A DNA stretch of 64,000 nt from Nocardia transvalensis (GCF_015477765.1 NZ_JADLQQ010000005.1:186001-250000), one strand, 5' to 3'. Positions 26,470-35,424 are shown, counted from the stretch's first letter. Numbers and translations are program-made. Notes: generated from the letters alone by a model not told the origin.

Positions 26470-26910
26470 ATGCGTCCGATGACTCGAGAGGAACGAGAGG
26501 CCTTCCTCGCAGAACCGTATGTCGGAGTCCTGAGCGTCACGGCCGAACCGGAACGCGCGCCGCTGACCACCCCGGTCTGGTACGAGTACCAGCCGGGCGG
26601 ACTGGTCAAGGTGATCACGCCCGCCGGTCTGCGCAAGGTCCGGCTCATCGAGGAGGCCGGCCGGTTCGCGTTGTGCGTGCAGGTGGCCGTTGTCGACGAC
26701 TACCGATACGTGTCAGTGGAGGGTCCGGTGACCGAGATCAGGCCGGCCTCCAAGCAGGAGGGCTACGACATGGCCGCACGTTACATGGGACCGGACCGCG
26801 CCACCGACTACGTGAACGCGACAGAGAAGACCGCGTCCGGCAACGTCGCGATCCACATGCGGCCGGAACGGTGGAATACCGTCGACTTCAGGGTGTTGCT
26901 CGACCAGTAG
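26470..26910 (+). CDS. Pyridoxamine-5'-phosphate-oxidase-family protein
   Basis: 146 residues with the split-barrel flavin-binding fold: AFLAEPYVGVLSVTAEPERAPLTTPVWYEYQPGG, a helix RKVRLIEEAGRFALCVQ and VSVEGPVTEIRP. The cofactor could be FMN, F420 or haem; the substrate is unknown. The ATG of MRPMTREERE is preferred; TAGTCT at 26457-26462 lies seven bases upstream, as for a leaderless actinobacterial transcript, although TTGACA at 26440 is too close to be its -35. Ends in a bidirectional terminator shared with the hydrolase. Confidence 0.8.
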   Translation: MRPMTREEREAFLAEPYVGVLSVTAEPERAPLTTPVWYEYQPGGLVKVITPAGLRKVRLIEEAGRFALCVQVAVVDDYRYVSVEGPVTEIRPASKQEGYDMAARYMGPDRATDYVNATEKTASGNVAIHMRPERWNTVDFRVLLDQ

Positions 26911-26953
26911 GCCACGGTGAACGGTAGATGGATGCTCCGTGGCGGTATGCCGA

Positions 26954-26975
26954 AAGGCCTGGGGCGCAAGGCCTT
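26954..26975. terminator. Bidirectional terminator hairpin
   Basis: AAGGCCT and AGGCCTT (7-bp stem, eight-base loop) between two convergent genes, preceded by a second stem GCCACGG/CCGTGGC at 26911-26943. Confidence 0.55.
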
Positions 26976-26985
26976 CTAGTTGACG

Positions 26986-27792
26986 TCAGGCTTGTGCGGT
27001 TCGGATGATCCGGGCGATGTCCGGGGCGTGGGTGAAGACCAGGCCGTGGTCGGCGTCGAGCCAGGACACGGCGATGTGTGGGTGCTCGCGGACGAGCCGG
27101 TCGATGCCGGTGCGCCAGAGCTGATTGTGGCGTGGGATGCGTCCTTCGTTGCTGTCGCCGGCCATCGTGGTCGACATGATCATCGTGATGGGGTGGTCGA
27201 TCTTTCGGTACCGGTCGAGGCTGCCGGGTCCGACCACATCCAGCTCGACAGTGCGTCCGGACCGGATGACATCCAGCTCGAGGTTCAGGTCGAGGATTTC
27301 CTGTGCGGTGAGCAACACCTGACGCGGGGTGCCCTTGGCCGCCTCGAACTCTGCTGCCAAGTCCTCCCACATGGCGCGGAACTCCGGCAGGTCGATCTCG
27401 GTGATGAACGGTTCGGGCACCGGGGTCGCCCCGTCGATGATCACGAGTTCGGCGATGGTGTCGGGATAGTCGGCGGCATAGTGCAGGGCCAGGTCGGCGC
27501 CCAGCGAGTAGCCCACGAGCACGGGCTGCGAGGGCAGGTCGAGGCGTCCCACCTCGGCCATCACGGCCGCGAGATCGCCGCGGAATGCCTCGAAGCTGTA
27601 CCGGTCCGCGGCCGAGGAGAGGCCATGGCCCCGGTGGTCGAAGGTCATCACGTCGAAGTCGCGCCGCAGCAGCTCGATCAGCTCGTGCATTTCGGCCTGT
27701 GTCGTGTTCATCCCGGGGCACAGGACCAGCGGCCGGCCCCTGCCGCCCCGAGACACCGGAATCGTCACACCGTCGTGATGGACCGTGAACAT
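26986..27792 (-). CDS. Alpha/beta hydrolase
   Basis: 268 residues. It has LVLCPGMNTTQAEM (oxyanion region), VMTFDHRGHGLSSAAD, nucleophile elbow LVGYSLGADLALHYA, late acid in the ITMIMSTTM region and the histidine in LDADHGLVF. It starts at ATG (MFTVHHDGVTIPV) with GGAGGTCAAGG in front, a good ribosome-binding site. The substrate is unknown. It follows the ArsR-VOC pair on the same strand with a 102-base gap and might belong to that unit. Confidence 0.85.
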   Translation of the reverse strand: MFTVHHDGVTIPVSRGGRGRPLVLCPGMNTTQAEMHELIELLRRDFDVMTFDHRGHGLSSAADRYSFEAFRGDLAAVMAEVGRLDLPSQPVLVGYSLGADLALHYAADYPDTIAELVIIDGATPVPEPFITEIDLPEFRAMWEDLAAEFEAAKGTPRQVLLTAQEILDLNLELDVIRSGRTVELDVVGPGSLDRYRKIDHPITMIMSTTMAGDSNEGRIPRHNQLWRTGIDRLVREHPHIAVSWLDADHGLVFTHAPDIARIIRTAQA

Positions 27793-27894
27793 CCTTGACC
27801 TCCAACCGATTCCAGCGCCCCGGGCAACGGGCACGTTCGACCCACTCGACCTTCACCCTAGCGACCGCTGTGGATTCGGGCCTGGCGGTGACGG

Positions 27895-28284
27895 TCAGGC
27901 CTTGTGCTGGGCGATCTGGATGAGGTTGCCGCAGGTGTCGTCGAGGACGGCGGTGGTGACGGTGCCGTGATCGACCGGGGGCTGGGTGAAGTGCACACCC
28001 AACTCGCGCAGCCGGTCGTATTCGGCCTGGATATCGTCGACGGCGAAGGAGGTGTACGGGATGCCGTCCTCCACCAGGGCCTGCTTGAACGGGCGCGCCG
28101 CGGGGTGGCCGTCGGGTTCCAGCAGCAGTTCGACACCGTCGGGGTCCTGCGGTGACACGACGGTGAGCCATTTGTACTCACCGACCGGGACGTCGGTCTT
28201 CTTCACGAAGCCCAGGACCTCGGTATAGAAGCGCAATGCCTTGGCCTGATCATCGACGAGCACACTGGTCACGTTGATACGCAT
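27895..28284 (-). CDS. VOC-family (glyoxalase/bleomycin-resistance fold) protein
   Basis: 129 residues with two beta-alpha-beta-beta-beta modules: VTSVLVDDQAKALRFYTEVLGFVKKTDVP and SFAVDDIQAEYDRLRELGVHFTQPP, ending in DDTCGNLIQIAQ. Proteins of this kind bind a divalent metal and are annotated as glyoxalase-like; the actual substrate is unknown. It begins four bases after the ArsR gene ends, so both come from one mRNA and the regulator probably controls it. Confidence 0.87.
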   Translation of the reverse strand: MRINVTSVLVDDQAKALRFYTEVLGFVKKTDVPVGEYKWLTVVSPQDPDGVELLLEPDGHPAARPFKQALVEDGIPYTSFAVDDIQAEYDRLRELGVHFTQPPVDHGTVTTAVLDDTCGNLIQIAQHKA

Positions 28285-28287
28285 GTT

Positions 28288-28575
28288 CTACTCCTTCAAC
28301 CAGCGATCGGTGAGATTCCGCAACGGTTCTCGGTTCAGATAATGGAACTTGTACCGGCCTTCCCGGCGCGTGGTCACCAGGCCGGCGGCGGCGAGCACCT
28401 CCAGATGCTGGGAGATGGCCTGCCGCGTGGACGACATCCGATGCCGCATCGTCAGCCGACCGCACAATTCGAACAGCGTTTGGCCGTCACGCTCGGCAAG
28501 TTCGTCGAGGATAACTCGGCGCGTGGCCTCGGCCAGCGCCTTGAACACCTCGCCCGAGTCGGTTTCTTCGCTCAC
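28288..28575 (-). CDS. ArsR-family transcriptional regulator
   Basis: 95 residues, winged helix-turn-helix: [32 protein letters not shown], recognition helix [20 protein letters not shown], wing [14 protein letters not shown] and a short C-terminus. No obvious metal-binding CxC in the usual position, so it may sense an organic ligand. The GTG start is seven bases after a -10 TATAGT, fitting a leaderless mRNA. Its own promoter carries an 18-bp inverted repeat, so autoregulation is likely. Confidence 0.87.
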   Translation of the reverse strand: MSEETDSGEVFKALAEATRRVILDELAERDGQTLFELCGRLTMRHRMSSTRQAISQHLEVLAAAGLVTTRREGRYKFHYLNREPLRNLTDRWLKE

Positions 28576-28581
28576 CCCCTC

Positions 28582-28611
28582 ACTATAGGCAAGTAACCAC
28601 TTGCCTGTCAC
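28582..28611 (-). promoter_or_regulatory. Promoter with embedded operator for the arsR-VOC unit
   Basis: Reading on the minus strand: -35 GTGACA (28606-28611), an 18-base spacer, -10 TATAGT (28582-28587). The spacer itself is the inverted repeat GGCAAGT-GGTT-ACTTGCC (28588-28605), a perfect 7-bp dyad. A dimer bound there would occlude RNA polymerase. The dyad is seen directly; binding by the adjacent ArsR protein is inferred. Confidence 0.75.
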
Positions 28612-28670
28612 CGGGTTGGTCGGATTGGCCCCTTCCTCGGCCGCGGACTGGGTGCGTCCGTCGATATGGA

Positions 28671-29612
28671 ATGGTGGTGGCGTTTCGGCGGATCGTGGAG
28701 CGGAGGTTGCGGGTGCGGTGGCGTGCGGTGATGGCCGTGGTGGCGGGGCTCGTGCTGGCCGGGTGTTCGGGGGGCGATGCCGGGAAGGCGGGTGACGAGG
28801 CGGCCGCGGCGACGAGTACTGCTCAGGCGTCCGGCCAGGAGCGGTTTGCCGAGCTGGAGCGGAAGTATGGGGCTCGGGTCGGGGTTTTCGCGGTGGATTC
28901 ACAGGGGAAGCAGGTGGCCTATCGCGGGGACGAGCGGTTTGCGTTCGAGTCGACGTTCAAGACGTTGGTGTGCGGTGGGTTGTTGCGGGAGCATTCGCTC
29001 GCAAGTGGGTACTTCGACCAGGTTGTGCATTACACGAAAGAAGATCTCGTGGCATATTCGCCCGTGACCGAGACGCGGGTGGACAGCGGGATGAGCGTTG
29101 GGGAGCTGTGCGAGGCGGCGATCACCAAAAGCGACAACACCGCGGGCAATCAGCTGCTGAAGCTGCTCGGTGGGCCGTCGGCGTTGACGTCGTTTCTGCG
29201 CTCGATCGGGGATTCGGTGACCCGGTCGGACCGGTGGGAGACCGAGTTGAATACCTCGATCCCGGGCGATGAGCGCGATACCACGACCCCCGCCGCCATT
29301 GCGGCCGACTATCGGGCGCTGGTCGTCGGCGAGGTGCTGGGTGCGCCGGAACGGGAGCGGCTGAAGTCCTGGCTGCTCGCGAATACCACGGGCGGGCAAC
29401 GGATTCGGGCCGGAGTACCGTCCGGATGGACCGTCGGGGACAAGACCGGCACCGGGGACTACGGCTCGGCCAACGATGTCGCCGTCGCCTGGACGGAGCG
29501 GGGTGAACCCGTGGTCATCGCGCTGCTCACGGTCAAATCGGAACAGCAGGCGCAGGCCGACAACGCCCTGCTCGCCGACGCCACCCGCATCGTCGTCGAC
29601 GTCTTGCGCTGA
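28671..29612 (+). CDS. bla: Class A beta-lactamase (lipoprotein)
   Basis: 313 residues. A basic start and hydrophobic helix end in the lipobox VLAGC, so the enzyme is anchored on the outer face of the membrane. The active-site set is complete: STFK (catalytic Ser and Lys), SDN in [13 protein letters not shown] with the general-base glutamate, and KTG in [11 protein letters not shown]. Cysteines in TLVCGGLL and ELCEAA match the Cys77-Cys123 disulfide of TEM-type enzymes. The layout resembles Nocardia AST-1/FAR-1 enzymes. It hydrolyses penicillins and probably some cephalosporins. No blaI/blaR-like regulator is adjacent. Confidence 0.95.
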   Translation: MVVAFRRIVERRLRVRWRAVMAVVAGLVLAGCSGGDAGKAGDEAAAATSTAQASGQERFAELERKYGARVGVFAVDSQGKQVAYRGDERFAFESTFKTLVCGGLLREHSLASGYFDQVVHYTKEDLVAYSPVTETRVDSGMSVGELCEAAITKSDNTAGNQLLKLLGGPSALTSFLRSIGDSVTRSDRWETELNTSIPGDERDTTTPAAIAADYRALVVGEVLGAPERERLKSWLLANTTGGQRIRAGVPSGWTVGDKTGTGDYGSANDVAVAWTERGEPVVIALLTVKSEQQAQADNALLADATRIVVDVLR

Positions 29613-29688
29613 GCACGAGCCGCGCGATCGAACCGTCGCGGCCCCTCCCTCGCAGTTCCGCACAGGGGACCGAGTGGAGGTCGCGATC

Positions 29689-30021
29689 ATGCGGGTGAAC
29701 CGGCTGACGGCCGACCTGTCCGGTTATCCGGACCTGGTCGTCATCTATACGCTGGACCCGCTCTGCGCCCCATCGCGAATGGTGGCAGCAATTTCTGCGC
29801 GACTCCGGCGGCACGGGCTTCTGGCACGAGGCCTACTTCGCCCGCGGCGGCATCGAAGCCATGTACGACGATATGGACTCCCCCACCGGACTGGCCGCTT
29901 CGCGCCCACCGTCGCCTCCCGAGGCAGGCTGTTCTCCACCCGCGGCCGGATCCGCCGAACGGATCCGAAGCTCGCGCCGGTGGTCGACGAAACTGCCTAC
30001 TATCCGGACGATTCCGGATGA
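29689..30021 (+). pseudogene. Broken DUF4188-family gene
   Basis: The start is intact (GGAGG, then MRVNRLTADLSGYPDLVVIY), but the sequence then jumps. A second reading frame gives HREWWQQFLRDSGGTGFWHE and EAYFARGGIEAMYDDMD (about 29769-29895). The first frame resumes with GRFAPTVASRGRLFSTRGRI to the stop. These are the beginning, middle and end of a DUF4188 (monooxygenase-like) protein. The central part, roughly half the normal length, is missing and there are two frame changes, so no functional product is expected. Confidence 0.7.
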
Positions 30022-30175
30022 AAATTGTTGGGAACAAGCGATCTACTCCGTACGGCGACCATCGGGCTAACGAGGGTGCACGACTCGCTACGCAAAGATG
30101 AACATCTGACCAAATAAGGGCGTGAGGAGGCTTTTCGTCCTTCTGGATCGATCGGCAGCGACATACCGTACTGCC

Positions 30176-30802
30176 ATGCACGTCCTGTTCGTCTGCACCG
30201 GCAATGTTTGCAGGTCGGTGATTGCCGAGCGCCTGACCCGCGCCCTGGCGGCCGAACACGGACTGGCGGATCTGACCGCCGAGAGCGCCGGCACCCGCGC
30301 GCTCGTCGGATTCGGCGTGGAACCCCTTGCGGCGCAGACCATCACCGGGCTCGGCGCGGATGCGGGCAACTTCAAGGCACGCAAACTCAAGCCCGAGATG
30401 ATCGAGCGAGCCGATCTGATGCTGGCCATGACCGAGCAGATTCGCGACGAGATCGTGAAATTGGTGCCCGCGGCGGCCTCACGCGCCTTCACCCTGCTCG
30501 AGGCGCATCGCATCGCGAAATGCAGCGGCGCCCGCACCATCGCCGAAATGGACCGGGCCCGAAACGATCTGGCGCTGGTGGGCCGGGAGAACATCGCCGA
30601 TCCGGTCGGATTGTCGGCCGAAAAGTACTGCGAGGTCGGCGACCGCATCGCCGAGGCCCTGGTACCGCTGTTGCTGGCCCTGCACATTCACGAGGGACAG
30701 CGCACCGATGAGCGCGGCCGCCCGCACTTGGTGGTGCTGCCGGGCGGGCGCAGCGAGCCGCCATCGTATGTAAAGATCACTAATGTCGGGCGCCACGCCT
30801 GA
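30176..30802 (+). CDS. Low-molecular-weight protein-tyrosine-phosphatase-family protein
   Basis: 208 residues. The phosphate-binding loop is CTGNVCRS at residues 7-14 (C-x5-R-S), and the general-acid aspartate is in NIADPVGLS. It therefore has the catalytic set of LMW-PTPs; the same fold also serves arsenate reductases. Mycobacteriales have similar proteins near cell-wall genes, but nothing here fixes a substrate. The ATG of MHVLFVCTGN follows a -10-like CATACCGT closely, so translation may be leaderless. The last 40 residues extend beyond the normal fold. Confidence 0.85.
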   Translation: MHVLFVCTGNVCRSVIAERLTRALAAEHGLADLTAESAGTRALVGFGVEPLAAQTITGLGADAGNFKARKLKPEMIERADLMLAMTEQIRDEIVKLVPAAASRAFTLLEAHRIAKCSGARTIAEMDRARNDLALVGRENIADPVGLSAEKYCEVGDRIAEALVPLLLALHIHEGQRTDERGRPHLVVLPGGRSEPPSYVKITNVGRHA

Positions 30803-30919
30803 GTTATCGACAAAAGGTGTAAGGACACGCATGTGTCCTCCCCATTTCGGGCATCCAGGGATTACACTCCCCGCGGACAGTGCCGCCGATGGTTCGACAC
30901 AAGAACAGGACTGAAGGAC

Positions 30920-31321
30920 ATGCCGAAACGCATTTCGGATGTTTCGCTCCATGTTTATGTGACACCGGAAACACTCGATCGCGTCGTGGATACCGTGCGC
31001 TGTGTGGTCGACGAACACGTGGCCGACCGCGACGTGTTCGCGTGGCGCTTCACCCTGCCGGTGGAGCCCGATCAGCCGGACCACACCCTGCTCGAAACGC
31101 AATGGCTACTGGACCATCCCGGCGTCGATCCGGGCGACCGCCGCACCTACGAGATCGCGCTCAGCCTCGTCGGCGACAAGAAGTTGCTGACCCAGGCGAA
31201 TCTGTCCGCCCTGGAACAGCGGCTGGTGCTGGAAATTTCCGCGGAGGACGCGGTGCCGTATTCGATCCACGCCCTCCACCGCGAAAGTTTCGATTTGGAA
31301 GAAAATCGGGAGTTGATCTAG
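30920..31321 (+). CDS. Hypothetical protein, 133 residues
   Basis: Starts MPKRISDVSLHVYVTPETLD after GAAGGAC and ends SFDLEENRELI. Composition is acidic, mixed alpha/beta, with no signal peptide, membrane segment or cysteine-rich motif; one Cys occurs in DTVRCVVDE. I do not recognise a family. Third-position GC bias supports a real gene. Its last four bases overlap the end of the convergent tesB gene. Confidence 0.7.
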   Translation: MPKRISDVSLHVYVTPETLDRVVDTVRCVVDEHVADRDVFAWRFTLPVEPDQPDHTLLETQWLLDHPGVDPGDRRTYEIALSLVGDKKLLTQANLSALEQRLVLEISAEDAVPYSIHALHRESFDLEENRELI

Positions 31322-32220
31322 GAGCGGGACGGAAAGTGGCGGATGACGCCTTCCTGCACGACCGTGGCCAGCAGCTCACCGGAACGGGAATAGAAATGGC
31401 CCATGGCCAGGCCGCGTGAGCCCGCGGCCACCGGGGACTGCGTGGCGTACAGCGCCCAGTCGTCGAAGCGGAACGGGCGGTGGAACCAGATGGAGTGGTT
31501 CACCGTCGCGGCCACGATGCGGTCGAAGCCCCACGACAGGCCGTGCGTGGTGATGATCGAGTCCAGGACCGTGGTGTCGGACGAATAACCCAGCGTCGCA
31601 ACGTGAATCAGCGGGTCGTCGGGCAGCGTACCGTCGGCCTTCATCCACACCCGGTTGTAGTCGAGGGTGCCACCGGTGCCCTTGAGGATCCAGGCCGGGT
31701 CGTTGGTGTAGCGCATATCGATCGGATGCGGCGCCTTGACGAACATCTGCAGCCGGTCCTCGAGGCCGGTGAAGGACTCCTCCACCCGCGGCAGCTGCTC
31801 GGGATCGGGGACCCGGGGCTGCGGCGTGGCGTGCTCGAGGCCCTTGGCCCAGTCCTGGAACGCCGCCAGCATGACGAACAGCTCCTGATCGTCCTGGTAG
31901 GCGGTCACCGTGCGATTGGCGAACGAACGGCCGTCACGGTGGCGTTCCACCCGGTATTCGATCGGCTTCTTCACATCGCCGCCGCGCACGAAATGCGCGT
32001 TGACCGCGTGCACCGGGCGGTCCGGTCCCACCGTGCGTCCCGCCGCGACGATCGCCTGCGCGACCAGCTGGCCGCCGAAGGTGCGGCTCCACACCTTCTC
32101 CGGGTGGTGACCCAGGAAGGTGTCCGGGCCGACCTCCTCCAGGTCGAGCAGCCCGAGCAGCACCTCGAGATCGCCGCTGCCGGAGCCGGTGGCGACCGAT
32201 TCGCCCAGTGACGCGCTCAA
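31318..32220 (-). CDS. tesB: Acyl-CoA thioesterase II
   Basis: 300 residues with a double hot-dog fold. The first half has VWSRTFGGQLVAQAIVAAGRTV and VHAVNAHFVRGGD. The second half has HVATLGYSSDTTVLDS with the catalytic aspartate, and NHSIWFHRPFRFDDWALYA. It hydrolyses acyl-CoA to free acid and CoA. It probably starts at a TTG one base after the pyruvate kinase stop, with AGGAGG about ten bases upstream, so the two are in one transcript. In M. tuberculosis the same pair lies in the same order (pykA, tesB1). Confidence 0.93.
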   Translation of the reverse strand: MSASLGESVATGSGSGDLEVLLGLLDLEEVGPDTFLGHHPEKVWSRTFGGQLVAQAIVAAGRTVGPDRPVHAVNAHFVRGGDVKKPIEYRVERHRDGRSFANRTVTAYQDDQELFVMLAAFQDWAKGLEHATPQPRVPDPEQLPRVEESFTGLEDRLQMFVKAPHPIDMRYTNDPAWILKGTGGTLDYNRVWMKADGTLPDDPLIHVATLGYSSDTTVLDSIITTHGLSWGFDRIVAATVNHSIWFHRPFRFDDWALYATQSPVAAGSRGLAMGHFYSRSGELLATVVQEGVIRHFPSRS

Positions 32221-32221
32221 C

Positions 32222-33640
32222 TCAGTGGTCCTCCTCGCCGATGCGGTGCACGTGAATGAGGTTGGTGGAGCCGATGGTTCCCGGCGGGGAACCGGCCACG
32301 ATCACCACCAGGTCGCCCTTGGAATACCGGTTCAGCGACAGCAGTTCCTTGTCGACCTGGCCGATCATCTCGTCGGTGGTGCCCACCGGCGGCACCAGGA
32401 ACGTCTCGGTGCCCCAGGTCAGCGCGAGCTGGCTGCGCACCTCCGGCAGCGGGGTGAACGCCAGCAGCGGCAGCGGGGTGTGCAGGCGGGCCAGCCGCCG
32501 CACGGTGTCGCCGGACTGGGTGAACGCCACCAGCGCCTTGGCATTGAGCCGCTCACCGATGTCGCGGGCCGCATACGAGATGACACCGCGCTTGGTCCGC
32601 GGCACATGCGTCAAAGGCGGGACCCGGGTGGAGGATTCGGCCTCCACCGCGTGCACGATGCGGGCCATGGTCCGCACCGCCTCGATCGGGTACTGGCCGA
32701 CCGAGGTCTCACCGGACAGCATCACCGCGTCCGCGCCGTCGAGCACCGCGTTGGCGACGTCGGACGCCTCGGCGCGGGTCGGGCGGGAGTTGCCGATCAT
32801 CGACTCCAGCATCTGGGTGGCCACGATGACGGGCTTGGCATTCTCGCGGGCCATCTGGATCGCGCGCTTCTGCACCAGCGGAACCTGCTCGAGCGGCAGC
32901 TCCACACCCAGGTCGCCGCGGGCCACCATGATCGCGTCGAAGGCCAGCACGATGGCCTCCAGATTGTCGATGGCCTCCGGCTTCTCCAGCTTGCCGATCA
33001 CCGGCACGCGGCGGCCGACGCGGTCCATCACGTCGTGCACCAGCTCCACGTCCGAGGGCGAGCGCACGAACGACAGCGCGATGAAGTCGACGCCCAGTTT
33101 CAGGGCGAATTCGAGGTCTTCGATGTCCTTTTCCGACAGGGCGGGCACCGACACGTCCATGCCGGGCAGCGAGACGCCCTTGTTGTTGGAGACCGGGCCG
33201 CCCTCGGTCACCCGGCACACCACGTCGTTACCGTCGACGCGGACCACCGTGAGACCGATGTTGCCGTCGTCGACCAGCAGGCGGTCGCCGGGCCGGGCGT
33301 CCGCGGCCAGCTGCTTGTAGGTGGTGGAGACGCGATCGTGGGTGCCCTCGATATCGTCGACGGTGATACGCACCTCCTCCCCCGTGGCCCAGGTGGTGCG
33401 GCCGTCGATGAACCTGCCGAGCCGAATCTTGGGCCCCTGCAGGTCAGCGAGAATGCCTACGGCGCGGCCCAATTGGTCCGCGGCCTTCCTGACTTTCTGG
33501 TAGTTCTCGGCGTGATCGGCGTGTTCGCCGTGGCTGAAATTCAACCGGGCCACGTCCATGCCGCTTTCGACAAGTTCGCGGATCCGGTCCTCGGAGGCGG
33601 TAGCCGGACCGAGGGTGCACACTATCTTTGTCCGTCGCAT
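32222..33640 (-). CDS. pyk: Pyruvate kinase
   Basis: 472 residues. It begins MRRTKIVCTLGPATASEDRI. The barrel carries MDVARLNFSHG, the potassium/metal site region and the signature VIGKLEKPEAIDNLEAIV with the catalytic lysine, then DAIMVARGDLGVELPLEQVP and the MLSGETSVGQYPIEAV loop. A C-terminal allosteric domain follows. It converts phosphoenolpyruvate and ADP to pyruvate and ATP. A GTG one codon before the chosen ATG is also possible. Confidence 0.97.
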   Translation of the reverse strand: MRRTKIVCTLGPATASEDRIRELVESGMDVARLNFSHGEHADHAENYQKVRKAADQLGRAVGILADLQGPKIRLGRFIDGRTTWATGEEVRITVDDIEGTHDRVSTTYKQLAADARPGDRLLVDDGNIGLTVVRVDGNDVVCRVTEGGPVSNNKGVSLPGMDVSVPALSEKDIEDLEFALKLGVDFIALSFVRSPSDVELVHDVMDRVGRRVPVIGKLEKPEAIDNLEAIVLAFDAIMVARGDLGVELPLEQVPLVQKRAIQMARENAKPVIVATQMLESMIGNSRPTRAEASDVANAVLDGADAVMLSGETSVGQYPIEAVRTMARIVHAVEAESSTRVPPLTHVPRTKRGVISYAARDIGERLNAKALVAFTQSGDTVRRLARLHTPLPLLAFTPLPEVRSQLALTWGTETFLVPPVGTTDEMIGQVDKELLSLNRYSKGDLVVIVAGSPPGTIGSTNLIHVHRIGEEDH

Positions 33641-33723
33641 CACGGCTCGAGCCTAGTCCTGCCGCCGATGCTGTGCTGAGCGGGCACACCCTTCGCTATC
33701 AATCGGATAAACCATGATGCGCG

Positions 33724-34392
33724 TCACCTGGCCACATGCCGCGCCAGCCGGGTTTCCAGGCGGGTTTGCGCAAATCCGAGTATCAAACAAATTACCCAGT
33801 AGTAGAGCGCCGCGACGCCGTAGAGCGAGAAGAAGTCGAACGTCGGAGCGGCCGCCGTCTGCGCCACCCGCAACAGTTCAGTGACCATGATCGTGGACGC
33901 CAGGGAGGTGTCTTTCACCAACGAGATGAGGGTGTTCGACAGCGGCGGCACCGCGATGCGCGCGGCCTGCGGCAGGACGATCGAGCCCATCGTCTGCACC
34001 GGCGACAGGCCCAGCGCGTGCGCGGCCTCCCACTGCCCGTGCGCCACCGACAGGATCGACGCGCGGACCACCTCGGCCGCGTAGCCGCCCACGTTGAGGC
34101 TGAAGGCGATCACGGCGGCCGGGAACGGTTCGAACACGATGCCCAGCTGCGGGAGCCCGAAGAAGATGATGAACAGCTGCACCAGCAGCGGCGTGCCGCG
34201 GATGATCGAGATGTAGAACCGGGCCGCCGCCGACAGCGGCCGGATCGTCGACATCCGCGCCAGCGCCACCAGCAGTGCGATCGCCAGGCCGACGACGAAG
34301 CTGATGGCCGTCAGCGGCAGCGTCTTGGTGAGGGTGGCCTCCAGCATCGGCCAGAGGTTGTGCCGAATCAGCGCCCAGGTGGTTGAGTCCAT
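33724..34392 (-). CDS. Amino-acid ABC transporter permease
   Basis: 222 residues, five membrane helices. It has the family loop IIRGTPLLVQLFIIFFGLP and the EAA region QWEAAHALGLSPVQTMGSIVLPQA. It lies 29 bases after the binding-protein gene on the same strand. Unlike the first importer of this window no ATPase gene follows (the next gene downstream is pyk), so the pair must borrow an ATPase encoded elsewhere. Polar amino acid or cystine transport is likely by family. Confidence 0.92.
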   Translation of the reverse strand: MDSTTWALIRHNLWPMLEATLTKTLPLTAISFVVGLAIALLVALARMSTIRPLSAAARFYISIIRGTPLLVQLFIIFFGLPQLGIVFEPFPAAVIAFSLNVGGYAAEVVRASILSVAHGQWEAAHALGLSPVQTMGSIVLPQAARIAVPPLSNTLISLVKDTSLASTIMVTELLRVAQTAAAPTFDFFSLYGVAALYYWVICLILGFAQTRLETRLARHVAR

Positions 34393-34421
34393 GCCAGATG
34401 GCGAGGTTACCGGCCGCGCCG

Positions 34422-35177
34422 TTACTTGCTGACGTCGGTACCGAAGTACTTGTCCGAGATCTTGGCCAGTGTGCCGTCGGCGTGCAGTTCGTCGAGGGCG
34501 CGGTTGACATCATCGATCAGCGCGCCGGAATCCTTGCGGGCGGCGAAGGCCTGCTTGCTGACCTCGCCGGTCTGACCGGACACCTTCACGCTGCCCTGGC
34601 CGTGCTGTTTGGTGTAGGCGCCGACGGCCAGGGTGTCGTTGACGGTGGCGTCGACGCGGCCGTCCTTCAGCAGCTGCACGGCCTGGACGAAGCCCTCCAC
34701 GGCCTCGACCTTGCACCCGGCGCCGGAGGCCACCTTGCTCCAGTTGCTGGTGGACGACTGGGCGCAGGTCTTGCCCTTCAGATCGGCCAGGGTGGTGAGC
34801 GAGGCTCCGTCGGCGCGGGTGACGATCACGCCCTGCGACACGGTGTAGGGCTGCGAGATGCCGTACTTCTGCTGCCGCTCCGGGCTGACGGTCACCTGAT
34901 TGGCGACCAGATCGAAGCGCTTGGACTCCAGTCCCGCGAAGATCGCGTCCCACGGGGCCTGCACGAATTCGACCCTCTTGCCGAGTTTGTCGCCGACCGC
35001 CCGCGCGACCTCGACGTCGTAGCCGGTGAGCTTGCCGTCGGTGCCCTGGAAGCTGAACGGCGCATACGTGCCCTCGGTGCCGACCTTCAGCACATTCGGA
35101 TCGCTACTGCCGCAGGCGGTGAGTAGCCCGGTGGCGGCAGCGACGGCGAACACGGCGGCGAACAGCTTGCGGCGCAA
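34422..35177 (-). CDS. Amino-acid ABC transporter substrate-binding lipoprotein
   Basis: 251 residues. The signal LFAAVFAVAAATGLLTAC ends in a lipobox. The mature domain is solute-binding family 3: LKVGTEGTYAPFSFQGTDGK, LTGYDVEVARAVGDKLG, FDLVANQVTVSPERQQKY. The start is a TTG (reading LRRKLF) with GAGAGG seven bases before it; no ATG or GTG fits the signal peptide. Pairs with the downstream permease. Confidence 0.92.
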   Translation of the reverse strand: MRRKLFAAVFAVAAATGLLTACGSSDPNVLKVGTEGTYAPFSFQGTDGKLTGYDVEVARAVGDKLGKRVEFVQAPWDAIFAGLESKRFDLVANQVTVSPERQQKYGISQPYTVSQGVIVTRADGASLTTLADLKGKTCAQSSTSNWSKVASGAGCKVEAVEGFVQAVQLLKDGRVDATVNDTLAVGAYTKQHGQGSVKVSGQTGEVSKQAFAARKDSGALIDDVNRALDELHADGTLAKISDKYFGTDVSK

Positions 35178-35244
35178 TGGTATACCTCTCCCGCGGTGCA
35201 CGGGCGCTTCCCGCACACGACACACAGAACCGCAACAGCCTACG

Positions 35245-35424
35245 GCCCTCGCTCCGCTCGGGCATGCCGGGGGACGCCTCCGGCGCGTCCTTGTCGAAAA
35301 CCCGCCGCTCCCGATCCCGTCGGTCCCCCGCCCTCGCTTCGCTCGGGCATGAGAGAGACGCCTCGGGCACGTGAGAGACGCCTCGGGCATGGTGGGAGAT
35401 GTCTGCGGTGCATGCTTGTCGAAA
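35245..35424. repeat. Direct duplication with internal 20-bp tandem units
   Basis: GCCCTCGCTCCGCTCGGGCA (35245) recurs with one change at 35330, and CTTGTCGAAA follows each copy (35290 and 35415). The second copy is 40 bases longer because GAGAGACGCCTCGGGCA-type units of 20 bases are inserted. The core CCCTCGCTTCGCTCGGG (35331-35347) also appears exactly inverted at 35602-35618, next to the TM2 gene stop. Part of the 442-base gene-free gap before the binding protein. Confidence 0.75.

Noticed and set aside
26082..26648. Minus-strand open frame running through tRNA-Leu
   Set aside because: It includes the translated tRNA gene (the typical spurious 'GLEPTRP' ending) and has no coding signal.
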